A DNA stretch of 47,924 bases from an uncultured Flavobacteriaceae bacterium (GCA_913045325.1 CAJWPZ010000011.1:1-47924); one strand, 5' to 3'. Positions 1-8,772 are shown, counted from the stretch's first letter. Notes: generated from the letters alone by a model not told the origin. A program made the numbers and translations.

Positions 1-155
1 CACACTTGTAAAAAGGTTATAAATATGGAATACTCACCATATTCAAAATCACTAAGTGTTGCTTTTAAAAAAATATTGACTAAAAAAATACTTCCTGCCC
101 CTGCTATCATTAACAGCAAGGAAATGTGCTTTTTTAGAAGTTTTAAAAAAATCAA
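1..155 (-). CDS. Partial oligosaccharide flippase-like (Wzx/MATE-type) membrane protein, N-terminus only
   Basis: An open frame enters from the left edge of the window and is read on the minus strand. From an in-frame TTG at 155 it encodes a short basic stretch, then a hydrophobic segment (LLLMIAGAGSIFLVNIFL) and the motif SDFEYGEYSIFITFLQ. That layout, a KK/H-rich start, a first membrane helix and then a (D/E)YGxYS loop, is typical of polysaccharide flippases of the Wzx type. An ATG at 110 is the alternative start. The TTG begins 6 bases after the stop of the chain-length gene, so it is probably the next cistron of the polysaccharide operon. The plus-strand ORF over this stretch is a shadow. 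Only about 50 residues are visible, so the family call is an inference. Confidence 0.5.
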   Translation of the reverse strand, partial: MIFLKLLKKHISLLLMIAGAGSIFLVNIFLKATLSDFEYGEYSIFITFLQV

Positions 156-161
156 TATTTT

Positions 162-1142
162 TTATTGGTTTTTTATGATTGAATATTCTTTGGCTTTTTT
201 ATATTTTATTGACAACCAATTAAAAACAAAAAACAAGAACACAAAAAATAGTGGATATAACACATATTTCATAGTGTATATAGGCCTGCTTTCTTCTACA
301 ATATTTGGATTATTTATTTGAATAATTGCACTATCTGCATATACTAATTCGTTTTTTAAGCGGGTATTCTCTTTCTGTAATTTAGCTTTTTCCATCAGCA
401 CACCACTATAACTAAAGTTTTTGTCTACGACAACAAGCTGTCCTGAAGTAGACCCCATAAAGGTGTTTTGGTTGTATTTTGATATCGTTGCATCTATTTG
501 TTTAATCGAGAAGTCATTCATTGCAATATTATCTTCTAATACCTGTTTCCCGTTTTGTGCCGTTCGTTGTATTATTTCATTGTTGTTTAAGTATGCTATA
601 GCTCTTTTTAATGTTATTTCATTTGCATGGTTTGACATCACAAAATTAACTTGGTGAAATTTATACCCCGAATAAAATGAGTTTGACACGGCTTCTTCAT
701 CCTTAAACTGAAGGTTTTTAAGTAATGCTTCAAGTACCCTTTCATTTTTATCAAAATTTTCAGTAATATCCTTAAAGTTTATCATGGGTGTAATTTCAAT
801 ACCACTAATTTCAATAGAGGCTGTTTTAAAGCCATTTTCTTTTAAAAACACAGTGTCTAACGCCTTAGACTTTAACACTAAAGTGTTTAGAGCACTATAA
901 GTGTACTCTGCGGTATTAAAATTGGTTCTTAAGATAAGTGTTGCTTTCTTTGAGGGTTTGATCTCTCTCTCAGAAAAATAGCCTGCTACAACTCCGGCAA
1001 TTAGAAGTCCTAGAATAAGATACCAGCTTTTTAAGCAAAACTGAATACTACCATAGATACTAATAGAGATGTTTTTAAATACTTCATTAATCTTATTTAA
1101 GAGATATCCTAAATCTATCTCATCATTGCTTGCTTGTGACAT
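162..1142 (-). CDS. Wzz/chain-length-determinant-like inner-membrane protein
   Basis: 326 residues with the classic polysaccharide co-polymerase layout. There is a cytoplasmic N-terminus, a first membrane helix at about 38-56, a long periplasmic region of about 230 residues with helical character, and a second helix at about 294-312 followed by a basic cytoplasmic tail. No Walker motifs or tyrosine-kinase domain follow, so it resembles Wzz-type rather than Wzc-type proteins. It probably sets the length of the O-antigen or capsule chain made by the surrounding operon. It starts 6 bases after rfbD and ends 6 bases before the flippase-like gene. The call rests on topology and context, because primary sequence is poorly conserved in this family. 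Confidence 0.7.
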   Translation of the reverse strand: MSQASNDEIDLGYLLNKINEVFKNISISIYGSIQFCLKSWYLILGLLIAGVVAGYFSEREIKPSKKATLILRTNFNTAEYTYSALNTLVLKSKALDTVFLKENGFKTASIEISGIEITPMINFKDITENFDKNERVLEALLKNLQFKDEEAVSNSFYSGYKFHQVNFVMSNHANEITLKRAIAYLNNNEIIQRTAQNGKQVLEDNIAMNDFSIKQIDATISKYNQNTFMGSTSGQLVVVDKNFSYSGVLMEKAKLQKENTRLKNELVYADSAIIQINNPNIVEESRPIYTMKYVLYPLFFVFLFFVFNWLSIKYKKAKEYSIIKNQ

Positions 1143-1148
1143 ATAATT

Positions 1149-2000
1149 TTATTTACTGTTAATGACTTGTTTTAGACTGACCTTCCAGTCTGTAAGACCA
1201 ATACCTAGATTGGTTTTTAACTTCATGCAATCCATTACACTATAGGCGGGTCGCTTTGCAAAAGTAGCGTAATGCTCGGTTTTGGTAAGGCTTACGGTAT
1301 CTATTTCTCCAGTTGCCTTAAAAATAGCCTTAGCAAAATCATACCAAGTACCTTCTCCTTGATTGCTGAAATGGTATACACCATAACGGGCATTTCCTGT
1401 TTTTATGATACTAACCAACACCTGTGCTAAATCATTTGCATTGGTGGGGGTCCCTGTTTGTTGTGTTGTAATGGTCAATGCCTTTTTTTGTCTAGCAAAT
1501 TGCAGCATGGAGTTTAAAAAATTATTCCCGTGCTGGCTATAAAGCCAAGAGGTGCGTATAATAAAGTGCTTGCTGCAAGAAGTGCTTATGTATTGTTCCC
1601 CTTTTAATTTTGAGGCTCCATATACATTTACAGGATTTGTTGGATCCTCTTCTAAATATGGCGTTTTCTTTGTGCCATCAAACACATAATCTGTAGATAT
1701 GTGCAGCAATACCACATTGTGCTTTTTACATACATTTGCAAGGTTATGTGCTGCTTCTGCGTTTATTAAAAAAGCCTCTTTTTGTTCACTCTCTGCTTTT
1801 TCTACATTGGTGTAAGCTGCTGTATTAATACAGTAATCAAAGTTGTGTCCACCAAAAAAAGCTTGAACCCCCTCATTATTTGTAATGTCTAGATCTTCTC
1901 TAGTTGCAAAATAGCATGAAACATCACCGGTGTTTTGGAGCTGCTGCTTCAAACACTGCCCCAATTGTCCATTTGATCCTGTGACTAGTATTTTTTTCAT
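1149..2000 (-). CDS. rfbD: dTDP-4-dehydrorhamnose reductase (RmlD)
   Basis: 283 residues, normal for RmlD. It carries out the last step of dTDP-L-rhamnose synthesis, the NAD(P)H-dependent reduction of dTDP-4-keto-L-rhamnose. The N-terminal nucleotide-binding motif GSNGQLGQ is at residues 8-15, the STDYVFDG segment at 102-109, and the short-chain-dehydrogenase catalytic pair Tyr127/Lys131 lies in VYGASKLKGE. Its start overlaps the 3' end of rfbC by 4 bases, so the two are probably translationally coupled. Together with rfbB, rfbA and rfbC it makes a complete rhamnose-donor pathway for the surface polysaccharide. Confidence 0.95.
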   Translation of the reverse strand: MKKILVTGSNGQLGQCLKQQLQNTGDVSCYFATREDLDITNNEGVQAFFGGHNFDYCINTAAYTNVEKAESEQKEAFLINAEAAHNLANVCKKHNVVLLHISTDYVFDGTKKTPYLEEDPTNPVNVYGASKLKGEQYISTSCSKHFIIRTSWLYSQHGNNFLNSMLQFARQKKALTITTQQTGTPTNANDLAQVLVSIIKTGNARYGVYHFSNQGEGTWYDFAKAIFKATGEIDTVSLTKTEHYATFAKRPAYSVMDCMKLKTNLGIGLTDWKVSLKQVINSK

Positions 2001-2542
2001 TTTGTAATTTCCAAAAATGTAGGTAATTCAACATCTTTTTTTGAAACAATAATGTCATTACTACTAAGGTGCCAATCTATGGCTAAGGTTGCGTCATTGT
2101 AAACAATACCTTGTTCACTTTGCTTGTTGTAGTATCTGTCACATTTGTATGCAAATACGGTATTATCTTCCAATACACTAAATCCGTGAGCAAATCCACG
2201 AGGAACGAATAATTGTTTTTTGTTTTCTCCAGAAAGCACAGTACTGAAGCTTTTTCCAAAACTAGGGCTTCCTTTTCTTAGATCCACAACAACATCCAAC
2301 ACGCTTCCTTTCACTACTCGCACTAATTTTGTTTGGCCGTGGTCTCCTGTTTGAAAATGCAACCCGCGCACAACTCCGTACTTTGAAGCAGATTGATTGT
2401 CTTGCACAAAAGTGACTGCAATACCTGTTTGGTCTAAAAATTTTTTGGCATTAAAGGTTTCGCTAAAGGTGCCGCGCTCATCCTCAAACACCTTAGGGGT
2501 GAGAATAAAACAATCTTTTAAGTTGGTTTTTTCGAGTTTCAA
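1997..2542 (-). CDS. rfbC: dTDP-4-dehydrorhamnose 3,5-epimerase (RmlC)
   Basis: 181 residues, full length for RmlC, a cupin that epimerises dTDP-4-keto-6-deoxy-D-glucose at C3 and C5. The family motifs are present: VVRGLHFQ with the catalytic His62, the DVVVDLR strand with Asp86, and the FVPRGFAHGF loop near residues 112-121. AYKCD carries Tyr132, the proposed acid. The gene starts one base after rfbA ends and overlaps rfbD by 4 bases, as expected inside a tightly packed operon. Confidence 0.95.
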   Translation of the reverse strand: MKLEKTNLKDCFILTPKVFEDERGTFSETFNAKKFLDQTGIAVTFVQDNQSASKYGVVRGLHFQTGDHGQTKLVRVVKGSVLDVVVDLRKGSPSFGKSFSTVLSGENKKQLFVPRGFAHGFSVLEDNTVFAYKCDRYYNKQSEQGIVYNDATLAIDWHLSSNDIIVSKKDVELPTFLEITK

Positions 2543-2543
2543 A

Positions 2544-3401
2544 TTAATCGAGTTGCATTAAATGTTTACCATAACCACTTTTGAGTAAAGGAGCTGCTAG
2601 GGTATGAAGTTGCATTTTTGTGATATAACCCATTTCATAGGCAGCTTCTTCTATGGCTCCAATTTTAAGTCCTTGGCGCTCTTCTATTACTTCAACAAAT
2701 TGAGAGGCTTGCATCAAAGAAGCAAAGGTGCCGGTATCTAGCCATGCAGTCCCTTTATCTAAGATGCTCACACTTAGTTTTCCTTGCTGTAAATACACAT
2801 TATTTACATCTGTAATTTCTAATTCACCACGATCACTGGGAGCTATGTTAGCTGCAATTTCAACTACTGTATTGTCATAAAAATAGATACCAGGGACGGC
2901 ATAATTTGATTTTGGTTGGTTTGGTTTTTCTTCAATAGATAAGGCTTTTCCATGATCGTCAAAGGCAACAACTCCATATCTCTGCGGATCTTGAACATGG
3001 TATGCATATACAATACCACCCTTGGGGTTATTGTTTGCTTGCAATAAGGCTTTTAGTCCAGAGCCATAAAAAATATTATCTCCCAATATTAGAGCCACTT
3101 TATCTTTGCCAATAAACTCTTTACCAATTATAAAGGCCTCTGCAAGACCATTGGGCCTGTCTTGCTGTGCGTATTTAAAATCACAGCCTAACTTTTTTCC
3201 ATCGCCTAATAGTTTTTTGAACAAAGGCAAATCTTCAGGGGTAGAGATAATTAAAATCTCTCTGATACCCGCAAGCATTAAAGTAGATAACGGGTAATAA
3301 ATCATGGGCTTGTCATACACGGGCATTAACTGCTTGCTAACGGCAAGGGTTAGAGGGTGTAATCTGGTGCCGCTTCCTCCGGCTAGTATGATTCCTTTCA
3401 A
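2544..3401 (-). CDS. rfbA: Glucose-1-phosphate thymidylyltransferase (RmlA)
   Basis: 285 residues. It makes dTDP-glucose from dTTP and glucose-1-phosphate, the entry step of the dTDP-rhamnose pathway. The nucleotide-binding signature [11 protein letters not shown] is at residues 8-18, [20 protein letters not shown] follows, and the metal-binding aspartate lies in ILGDNIFYG (Asp108). The C-terminus contains the conserved [11 protein letters not shown] segment. It follows rfbB by 17 bases and abuts rfbC. Feedback inhibition by dTDP-rhamnose is known for the family but cannot be read from this sequence. Confidence 0.95.
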   Translation of the reverse strand: MKGIILAGGSGTRLHPLTLAVSKQLMPVYDKPMIYYPLSTLMLAGIREILIISTPEDLPLFKKLLGDGKKLGCDFKYAQQDRPNGLAEAFIIGKEFIGKDKVALILGDNIFYGSGLKALLQANNNPKGGIVYAYHVQDPQRYGVVAFDDHGKALSIEEKPNQPKSNYAVPGIYFYDNTVVEIAANIAPSDRGELEITDVNNVYLQQGKLSVSILDKGTAWLDTGTFASLMQASQFVEVIEERQGLKIGAIEEAAYEMGYITKMQLHTLAAPLLKSGYGKHLMQLD

Positions 3402-3418
3402 AGTGTTTTCTTTAAGTA

Positions 3419-4435
3419 TTAAAATAATCTGTCACTGTTTTCTAGATACCAGGCTATTGTTTTTTCTATACCGCTCTCAAAATTTTCATCTGCGCTCCAT
3501 CCCAATTCTTTTTCAATCTTAGTGGCATCAATGGCATACCTAAAATCATGCCCCGGCCTATCTGTTACAAAGGTAATTTGTTCTTTATAAGAAAATCCTT
3601 TGGGTTGCAGGGTATCTAGTATACTACATATGGTATGTGCAATGTATACATTTTCTCGCTCGTTACGTCCACCAATATTATAGGTTTCTCCAGGGCGACC
3701 TGTATCTAAGGCCTTTTTTATCCCTACGCAATGATCTTTTACATACAGCCAATCTCGCACATTTTTACCATCTCCATAAATTGGGATAGGCTCTCCAGCT
3801 ACCGCTTTTCTAATGATAGTAGGGATTAATTTTTCTTTGTGTTGGTTGGGCCCATAATTGTTTGAACAATTGGTAGTAACCACTATCATACCATAGGTGT
3901 GATAATAGCTGCGTACAATAAAATCACTAGAGGCTTTAGAGGCGCTATAGGGGCTGTTTGGAGCATAAGGTGTTTGTTCTGTAAACAGTCCAGTAGCACC
4001 TAATGTGCCATATACTTCATCTGTAGAAACATGTAAAAAACGGTTGGCTTCACAGCCTTTTTTGTAGAGCTTAGGACCCTCCATCCATGTTTTATAGGCG
4101 GCTTGTAAAAGATTAAAAGTTCCTGTAATATTTGTAGCAATAAAGGCCCCCGGATTTGTGATAGAATTATCTACATGAGACTCAGCAGCAAAGTGTACTA
4201 CGGTATTGAATTGATGATCTTTAAATAGCCTAGTTACCAAAGCCATATCACAAATATCCCCCTTTATAAAATGATAGTTTGCATGACTTGTAGCAGCTTC
4301 TAAATTTTTTAAATCTCCTGCATAGGTGAGTTTGTCTAAAACAAAAATTTCATCTGTAGTGTTCTCCAACACATATGTAACGTAGTTGGACCCAATAAAC
4401 CCTGCCCCACCGGTAATTAACACTTTGTTTGACAT
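3419..4435 (-). CDS. rfbB: dTDP-glucose 4,6-dehydratase (RmlB)
   Basis: 338 residues, an extended short-chain dehydrogenase that converts dTDP-glucose to dTDP-4-keto-6-deoxyglucose with bound NAD+. The Rossmann motif GGAGFIGS is at residues 9-16. STDEVYG (137-143) provides the Thr-Asp-Glu catalytic triad, and the Tyr163/Lys167 pair lies in [14 protein letters not shown] and the [11 protein letters not shown] segment are also family hallmarks. It follows the DUF6909-like gene by 13 bases and precedes rfbA by 17, so it sits inside the operon rather than at its head. Confidence 0.96.
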   Translation of the reverse strand: MSNKVLITGGAGFIGSNYVTYVLENTTDEIFVLDKLTYAGDLKNLEAATSHANYHFIKGDICDMALVTRLFKDHQFNTVVHFAAESHVDNSITNPGAFIATNITGTFNLLQAAYKTWMEGPKLYKKGCEANRFLHVSTDEVYGTLGATGLFTEQTPYAPNSPYSASKASSDFIVRSYYHTYGMIVVTTNCSNNYGPNQHKEKLIPTIIRKAVAGEPIPIYGDGKNVRDWLYVKDHCVGIKKALDTGRPGETYNIGGRNERENVYIAHTICSILDTLQPKGFSYKEQITFVTDRPGHDFRYAIDATKIEKELGWSADENFESGIEKTIAWYLENSDRLF

Positions 4436-4448
4436 ATATTTTTTAATG

Positions 4449-6131
4449 CTATTGTAAAATTAATTTTAACATTTTTTCTGTAATCAAATAGGTTGGCTTT
4501 ACACCCGTTGTGCCAAGACCTCCAGAGGCTAAGGTGCTTCCAGTCTCTAAAGGATTATCACTGGCGTAATATGCGTACATTACCTTAACATCACTCCTGA
4601 TACTCCCTCGGATGGTTGAGGCAGCCTGTATTGCTTTTTGATAGTGGGCACCTTCCATCTCTAGACCAACTACATTCCAAGTTGAGGTGAAGAAAAATTG
4701 TAATACATCTCTGTTTTGTAGCGAGGTTCCTAGCACGCTTATCATAGACCCTTCACAAACGGCAATGTCATCATTTTCAAAATCAGATAGCTTTAGTTTG
4801 TTTTTAAAGGGATAATTATCTGCCGTACCTTCAAACACGTGTGCAGATGGAATCATAATATCTCCTTTTCCACCAGCCAAAATTCCTGCCTTACCCATAA
4901 TCCCGATAGACACAACGTTTAAAAAATGTGTTTTGGTATTTGTAGTATAGGGTTTTAATAATTCATCCATGGTTTCATAGGCCTGTTCACCAAAGGCATA
5001 ATCCATAACAATAATAACAGGCTTGTCTTTTGTTTGTTTCTCGGTGGGCTGCATCCCGTAGGGAAATGATTTTAGTTTTGCAGTATCAAAAATCTGCACA
5101 TTGATATTTGTCCCACTACTATCTTTAAGAAAAGTCATCCCTTGTTTGTTGGCCAACTGTGTTGTTTTTTTTCGCTGGGTTTCACTACTGGCATCACTTA
5201 GAAGCTCATAGAGATGCATTGCTCCTTTTTTGGCATCAACAGGCAATGCCGTTTCTGCATACAGGCTATTCATCACACTATGCATATTTGCACTAATGAT
5301 ATGAATGGGGCGCTCCAGTAATCCTTTTTGATCAAGGGTTTGTTTAATATTAAAGGCCCAACGCTCTCCGTGAATATGGTGTCCGATACGCTCTCTTAGT
5401 ACAGGGCTGAAGGTGATAATTCTTTTTTCAAGTTTTATAATTTCATCAATTGCACCTTTCCCTAAGTGATAGATGATACTTAAAAAACGATGCTCGTTTT
5501 GCTCACAAGAAAAAGCGGCATACACATCATTTACCTCAGCAAAGGTTCTTCCTAGAAAGTTTGCGGTATGGGTAAGGGCAATTTCTTTTTCTTTTTGGCT
5601 TAGTTTTCCTTTTTTAAGGACTGCTTGTTCTAGTTTTTTCCAGTCTCTGTTTACATCCTTGCCATCGTTGATGACTACTTGACGCATTATTTTGTGAGAC
5701 TCTATATATAAAAAAGTAAGGTGAGTAAGAATATCATATATCTCTGAGCGTCCTCTGGTGACCTCAATATTCATTTGCTCTTGGTCAATACGGTAGCAGT
5801 TTCTTCTTCTTTTGGCCGGGATGATTGGTAAAAAATGAGAATTTTTATACCCTTCATCACTAGTGAGGTTTATGTATCTGCACTCCTCTATGCCGTAAGG
5901 TAATCTGTCAATTACGTACAAAAGGCCTTGCAGCTCAGATTTCTCTTCAGCAATTGCACCATAAATTTCTGGACGTAGTGTGAGTAGGGCCTCACGAAGA
6001 GATTCTCCAGAGACGCCCATAGGCTTGTAGAACCCTCTATTAAAGAGGTGTCTCATGGTAATGTATAACCGCTCAATGGCTCCTGTACTTTCTTGAGCTC
6101 TAGATCTTGTATGTGATTTTAGCTTTGTCAT
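4449..6131 (-). CDS. DUF6909-like protein with a nucleoside-phosphorylase-like C-terminal half
   Basis: 560 residues from the ATG at 6131. The frame extends to a TTG at 6173, but a perfect -7 promoter element (6137-6144) lies inside that extension, so the ATG is preferred. The N-terminal half (about 1-290) is charged and helical with no recognised motif. The C-terminal part has SIGIMGKAGILAGGKGDIM, a distinctive VVGLEMEGAHYQKAI segment and YAYYASDNP. These resemble the phosphate-loop, EME(A/G) and late SD positions of the PNP/UDP/AMP-nucleosidase fold. I recall such proteins from Bacteroidota as DUF6909. The substrate is unknown. It is the apparent first gene of the rhamnose/polysaccharide operon, which may be positional chance. 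Confidence 0.65.
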   Translation of the reverse strand: MTKLKSHTRSRAQESTGAIERLYITMRHLFNRGFYKPMGVSGESLREALLTLRPEIYGAIAEEKSELQGLLYVIDRLPYGIEECRYINLTSDEGYKNSHFLPIIPAKRRRNCYRIDQEQMNIEVTRGRSEIYDILTHLTFLYIESHKIMRQVVINDGKDVNRDWKKLEQAVLKKGKLSQKEKEIALTHTANFLGRTFAEVNDVYAAFSCEQNEHRFLSIIYHLGKGAIDEIIKLEKRIITFSPVLRERIGHHIHGERWAFNIKQTLDQKGLLERPIHIISANMHSVMNSLYAETALPVDAKKGAMHLYELLSDASSETQRKKTTQLANKQGMTFLKDSSGTNINVQIFDTAKLKSFPYGMQPTEKQTKDKPVIIVMDYAFGEQAYETMDELLKPYTTNTKTHFLNVVSIGIMGKAGILAGGKGDIMIPSAHVFEGTADNYPFKNKLKLSDFENDDIAVCEGSMISVLGTSLQNRDVLQFFFTSTWNVVGLEMEGAHYQKAIQAASTIRGSIRSDVKVMYAYYASDNPLETGSTLASGGLGTTGVKPTYLITEKMLKLILQ

Positions 6132-6136
6132 ACCCG

Positions 6137-6144
6137 CAAAGATA
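6137..6144 (-). promoter_or_regulatory. -7 promoter element (TATCTTTG) of the polysaccharide operon
   Basis: TATCTTTG matches the Bacteroidota sigma-ABfr -7 consensus TAnnTTTG exactly. It lies only 5 bases upstream of the ATG at 6131, so the transcript would be nearly leaderless. No convincing -33 TTTG was found at the usual distance. It supports the downstream start of the DUF6909-like gene. Confidence 0.5.
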
Positions 6145-6208
6145 GCATATTCTTTTTGGCAGCTAGTAGCCAATGGGCGGAAACCTTGTATTTGCAGGCA
6201 TTTAATCT

Positions 6209-6256
6209 AAAAAAACAAGCCCACAGATAGGGATGTAATTTTTAAACTTTAGGCTT
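6209..6256 (-). terminator. Possible weak terminator after the GH3 gene
   Basis: On the minus strand AAGCC (from the end of the GH3 gene) can pair with GGCTT about 30 bases further on, followed by GTTTTTTT (A-run 6209-6215 on the plus strand). The stem is short and the loop long, so this is tentative. If real, it separates the M23/GH3 pair from the polysaccharide operon. Confidence 0.3.
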
Positions 6257-7767
6257 TAGAGTGTTGTGTTTTTTAATTTAAAGATGGCTAGCTTGTCAGC
6301 AATTTTTCTGTCATTAGATAGTCTAGGTACTTTGTTTTGCCCCCCGAGCTTCCCCTGGGATTTCATATACCCCTGGAATGCTCCTTTCTCTAGTGGGCTA
6401 ATTTTGAGTTGCTGCAACATATTGCCGTCCAAAAGATCTTTGTAGTAACTGTTTTGAATTTGCAATACGGAATCTAATTTTTGAGCTATTTCTGGTAAAT
6501 TATCTATGGGGTCTTCAAACTCTATAAACCACTCATGGTAGGCAAGCTCTCCATTTATTGGATTTGTTTGTGGTGCAACGGTAAATTCTGAAATTGAAAA
6601 ACCAAAGCTGTCCATGGCTTGTTTCATTGCCGTTTCCACCTCTTTCGCAATCACGTGTTCTCCAAAGGCAGATATATAATGCTTGATGCGTCCTGTAACA
6701 ATTACACGGTAGGGATTGAGTGAAGTAAACTCAACGGTATCTCCAATATTATAGCCCCATAATCCTGCACTGGTGGAGATTAGCAAGACGTAGTTAACTC
6801 CAAGCTCAACTTGAGATATGGTATGTCTTTTTGGGTTTTCTTTAAAAAAATCATCGGCCACTACAAACTCATAAAATATCCCACCATCTAATAGCAAAAG
6901 CATTCCTTTATCGTCTTGGCTATCCTGGAAGGCAAAAAATCCTTCACTAGCTGGGAATAATTCTATGCTAGGTACTTTTCTGCCAATTAAGGCTTCAAAT
7001 TTTGCGCGATAGGGCTCAAAGTTTACGCCTCCGTATATAAAGAGTTCAAAGTTTTTAAAGAGATCTCCTGTTTTTTCTCCAGTGGCCTGGGTTAACTTTT
7101 CAAAATACATTTGCACCCATGGCGGGATACCGCTTATCACGGTCATGTTTTCTGCTTTTGTTTCTTGGACAATGGCATCTACCTTTGTTTCCCAATCTTC
7201 AATGCAATTGGTTTGCCAGGAAGGAAGTCTATTTTTTAAAAGATACTTAGGCACATAGTGGGCTACGATGCCAGAGAGTCTTCCAAGGCCAATACCGTTT
7301 TGGGTTGTCATTTCTGGGCTCCCTTGTAAAAAGATCATTTTACCATCTACAAATGCCGCTTTTTTTGTTTGGTTGATATAGCATAAAATAGCATTTCGAG
7401 CTGCCTTGATATGCGTTGGCATCGATTCTTTGGTTAAAGGAATGTATTTAGCCCCAGAGGTGGTTCCAGAGGTTTTGGCAAAATACAAAGGTTTGCCTGG
7501 CCATAGTATATCCTTCTCTCCGGCCACAACACGATCAACATATGGGCGTAATGCTTCATAGTCTCTAATGGGGACATTTTCGACAAAATCTTGGTGTGAT
7601 GTTATTTTATCAAAACCATGATCTTTACCAAAGGCTGTATTTTTTGCGGCACTAATTAATTGCTTGAAAACGCTCTCTTGTGTTTGGACAGGAGTAGAGG
7701 CCCATTTATAGATTTGCCTTGTTGCATGTTTTGCAAATAGTAATGCTGCTATAGATTTTAGTGACAC
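6256..7767 (-). CDS. GH3-family acyl-adenylating enzyme (auxin-responsive-promoter family homologue)
   Basis: 503 residues, starting at a GTG. It belongs to the GH3 branch of the ANL adenylating enzymes, which in plants conjugate amino acids to acyl acids such as jasmonate and auxin. Visible motifs are the ATP-binding loop TSGTTSGAK (99-107), FPASEGFFAF (271-280) matching motif II, and GYNIGDTVEF with Asp343 matching motif III. The C-terminal region (about 370-503) fits the mobile domain. No carrier-protein domain is fused. It lies 18 bases downstream of an M23 peptidase gene. The reaction class, acyl-AMP formation then amide-bond transfer, is an inference from the family; the bacterial substrate is unknown. 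Confidence 0.85.
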   Translation of the reverse strand: MSLKSIAALLFAKHATRQIYKWASTPVQTQESVFKQLISAAKNTAFGKDHGFDKITSHQDFVENVPIRDYEALRPYVDRVVAGEKDILWPGKPLYFAKTSGTTSGAKYIPLTKESMPTHIKAARNAILCYINQTKKAAFVDGKMIFLQGSPEMTTQNGIGLGRLSGIVAHYVPKYLLKNRLPSWQTNCIEDWETKVDAIVQETKAENMTVISGIPPWVQMYFEKLTQATGEKTGDLFKNFELFIYGGVNFEPYRAKFEALIGRKVPSIELFPASEGFFAFQDSQDDKGMLLLLDGGIFYEFVVADDFFKENPKRHTISQVELGVNYVLLISTSAGLWGYNIGDTVEFTSLNPYRVIVTGRIKHYISAFGEHVIAKEVETAMKQAMDSFGFSISEFTVAPQTNPINGELAYHEWFIEFEDPIDNLPEIAQKLDSVLQIQNSYYKDLLDGNMLQQLKISPLEKGAFQGYMKSQGKLGGQNKVPRLSNDRKIADKLAIFKLKNTTL

Positions 7768-7785
7768 GAGGTAGTGGTTTTTAGT

Positions 7786-8652
7786 TTAATCAAAATCAAT
7801 AAAGTCTTGTGGGTTTACAGGATATCCTTCTCGCCAAAGTTCGAAATGTAGGTGAGGCCCTGTGGTTAATTCTCCGGTATTGCCCACTGTAGCAATAACC
7901 TCTCCCCCTTTAACGATGTCTCCCTGGTTTTTACTTAAAGAGGCATTGTGTTTGTAAGCAGTGATGGTATTATTGATATGTTTTAAAATAATGACATTAC
8001 CTGTGTTTGGGGTCCATCCTGCAAAAATAACAGTACCATCTGCAGCGGCTTTTACAGGCGCATTTTTAACGGTAACAACATCAATTGCAAAATGTTTTGT
8101 TTGTGGGTTATATCCTTCAGAAACCGCTCCTTTTACGGGTGCAAAAAACACCACCCCAATTTCTGCTGCATTGAGTAAGGGGTTGTATTTGTCTTCCCGG
8201 GCGACTCTCTCTCTTAGCAAAGAATCTTGCTTGGAGGGTGTAAAATCTATCATAGCAACATCATTTTTTGCTGCCTCAAGGATAGAATCTTTATTGAAAT
8301 TTACTGTTTCTACATCACCAGATAGTACCTTGCGTATAGAACTAAGGTACCGCTGGTTTACATTAATAATATTTTGAAGTGAATCTGTCTTGTAAGACAG
8401 CTCTGTAGCTTTTTTCTTTAAAGAGGTAGAGGAATACCCCGGGATGTATTCTCTCAAGGGCGTAAAAGCAATAATAAGAGCTGTTACTGCAATAACTAAA
8501 ATGGCAAAAAGCGTGCTGAAAACAAAAACATTAAGTCTATTTAATTTAAAAGAAAAACGCTCCTCAAAGGTTTCTTCATTAAGCACCACAAGGCGGTACT
8601 TATGTAATAGTTTCTTTTTAATTTTATTAGATCTGTTTTCTTTGGTCACCAT
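7786..8652 (-). CDS. Membrane-anchored M23 metallopeptidase
   Basis: 288 residues. A basic cytoplasmic N-terminus is followed by one membrane helix (about 41-63), a coiled-coil-like linker (about 75-130) and a C-terminal LytM/M23 domain. The zinc and catalytic residues appear intact: HFAID with His187 and Asp191, His235 in AYKHN, and PHLHFE with His267 and His269. It probably cuts peptidoglycan cross-bridges, anchored in the inner membrane and facing the periplasm. The start ATG is preceded by a good promoter (8673-8700). The GH3 gene follows after 18 bases. Confidence 0.88.
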   Translation of the reverse strand: MVTKENRSNKIKKKLLHKYRLVVLNEETFEERFSFKLNRLNVFVFSTLFAILVIAVTALIIAFTPLREYIPGYSSTSLKKKATELSYKTDSLQNIINVNQRYLSSIRKVLSGDVETVNFNKDSILEAAKNDVAMIDFTPSKQDSLLRERVAREDKYNPLLNAAEIGVVFFAPVKGAVSEGYNPQTKHFAIDVVTVKNAPVKAAADGTVIFAGWTPNTGNVIILKHINNTITAYKHNASLSKNQGDIVKGGEVIATVGNTGELTTGPHLHFELWREGYPVNPQDFIDFD

Positions 8653-8672
8653 TTAAGTTGTATTGTATCTCA

Positions 8673-8700
8673 CAAATATAAAATAAACCACGCAGCCAAA
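8673..8700 (-). promoter_or_regulatory. Promoter of the M23/GH3 pair
   Basis: On the minus strand a -33 TTTG (8697-8700) is followed after 16 bases by a perfect -7 TATATTTG (8673-8680). This is close to the Bacteroidota consensus TTTG-N17-23-TAnnTTTG. The leader to the ATG at 8652 would be about 15 bases. Confidence 0.6.
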
Positions 8701-8745
8701 GGGGCTATTCTTTAATACAAAACACATAATCTAGAGATTTCTTAT

Positions 8746-8753
8746 TACCTTTG
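8746..8753 (+). promoter_or_regulatory. -7 promoter element (TACCTTTG) of tatA
   Basis: TACCTTTG matches TAnnTTTG exactly and lies 19 bases before the tatA ATG. No TTTG is seen at the -33 distance. The element is divergent from the M23 promoter, with about 65 bases between the two -7 boxes. Confidence 0.5.
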
Positions 8754-8772
8754 TTGTATAAAACAACGTATT

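Noticed and set aside
25-321. Plus-strand 98-codon ORF at the left end
   Set aside because: It is antisense to the flippase-like start and the end of the Wzz-like gene, and reads as low-complexity K/F/I-rich sequence.
7961-8377. 138-codon plus-strand ORF inside the M23 gene
   Set aside because: Antisense to an intact M23 peptidase with all zinc ligands; no promoter or family match.
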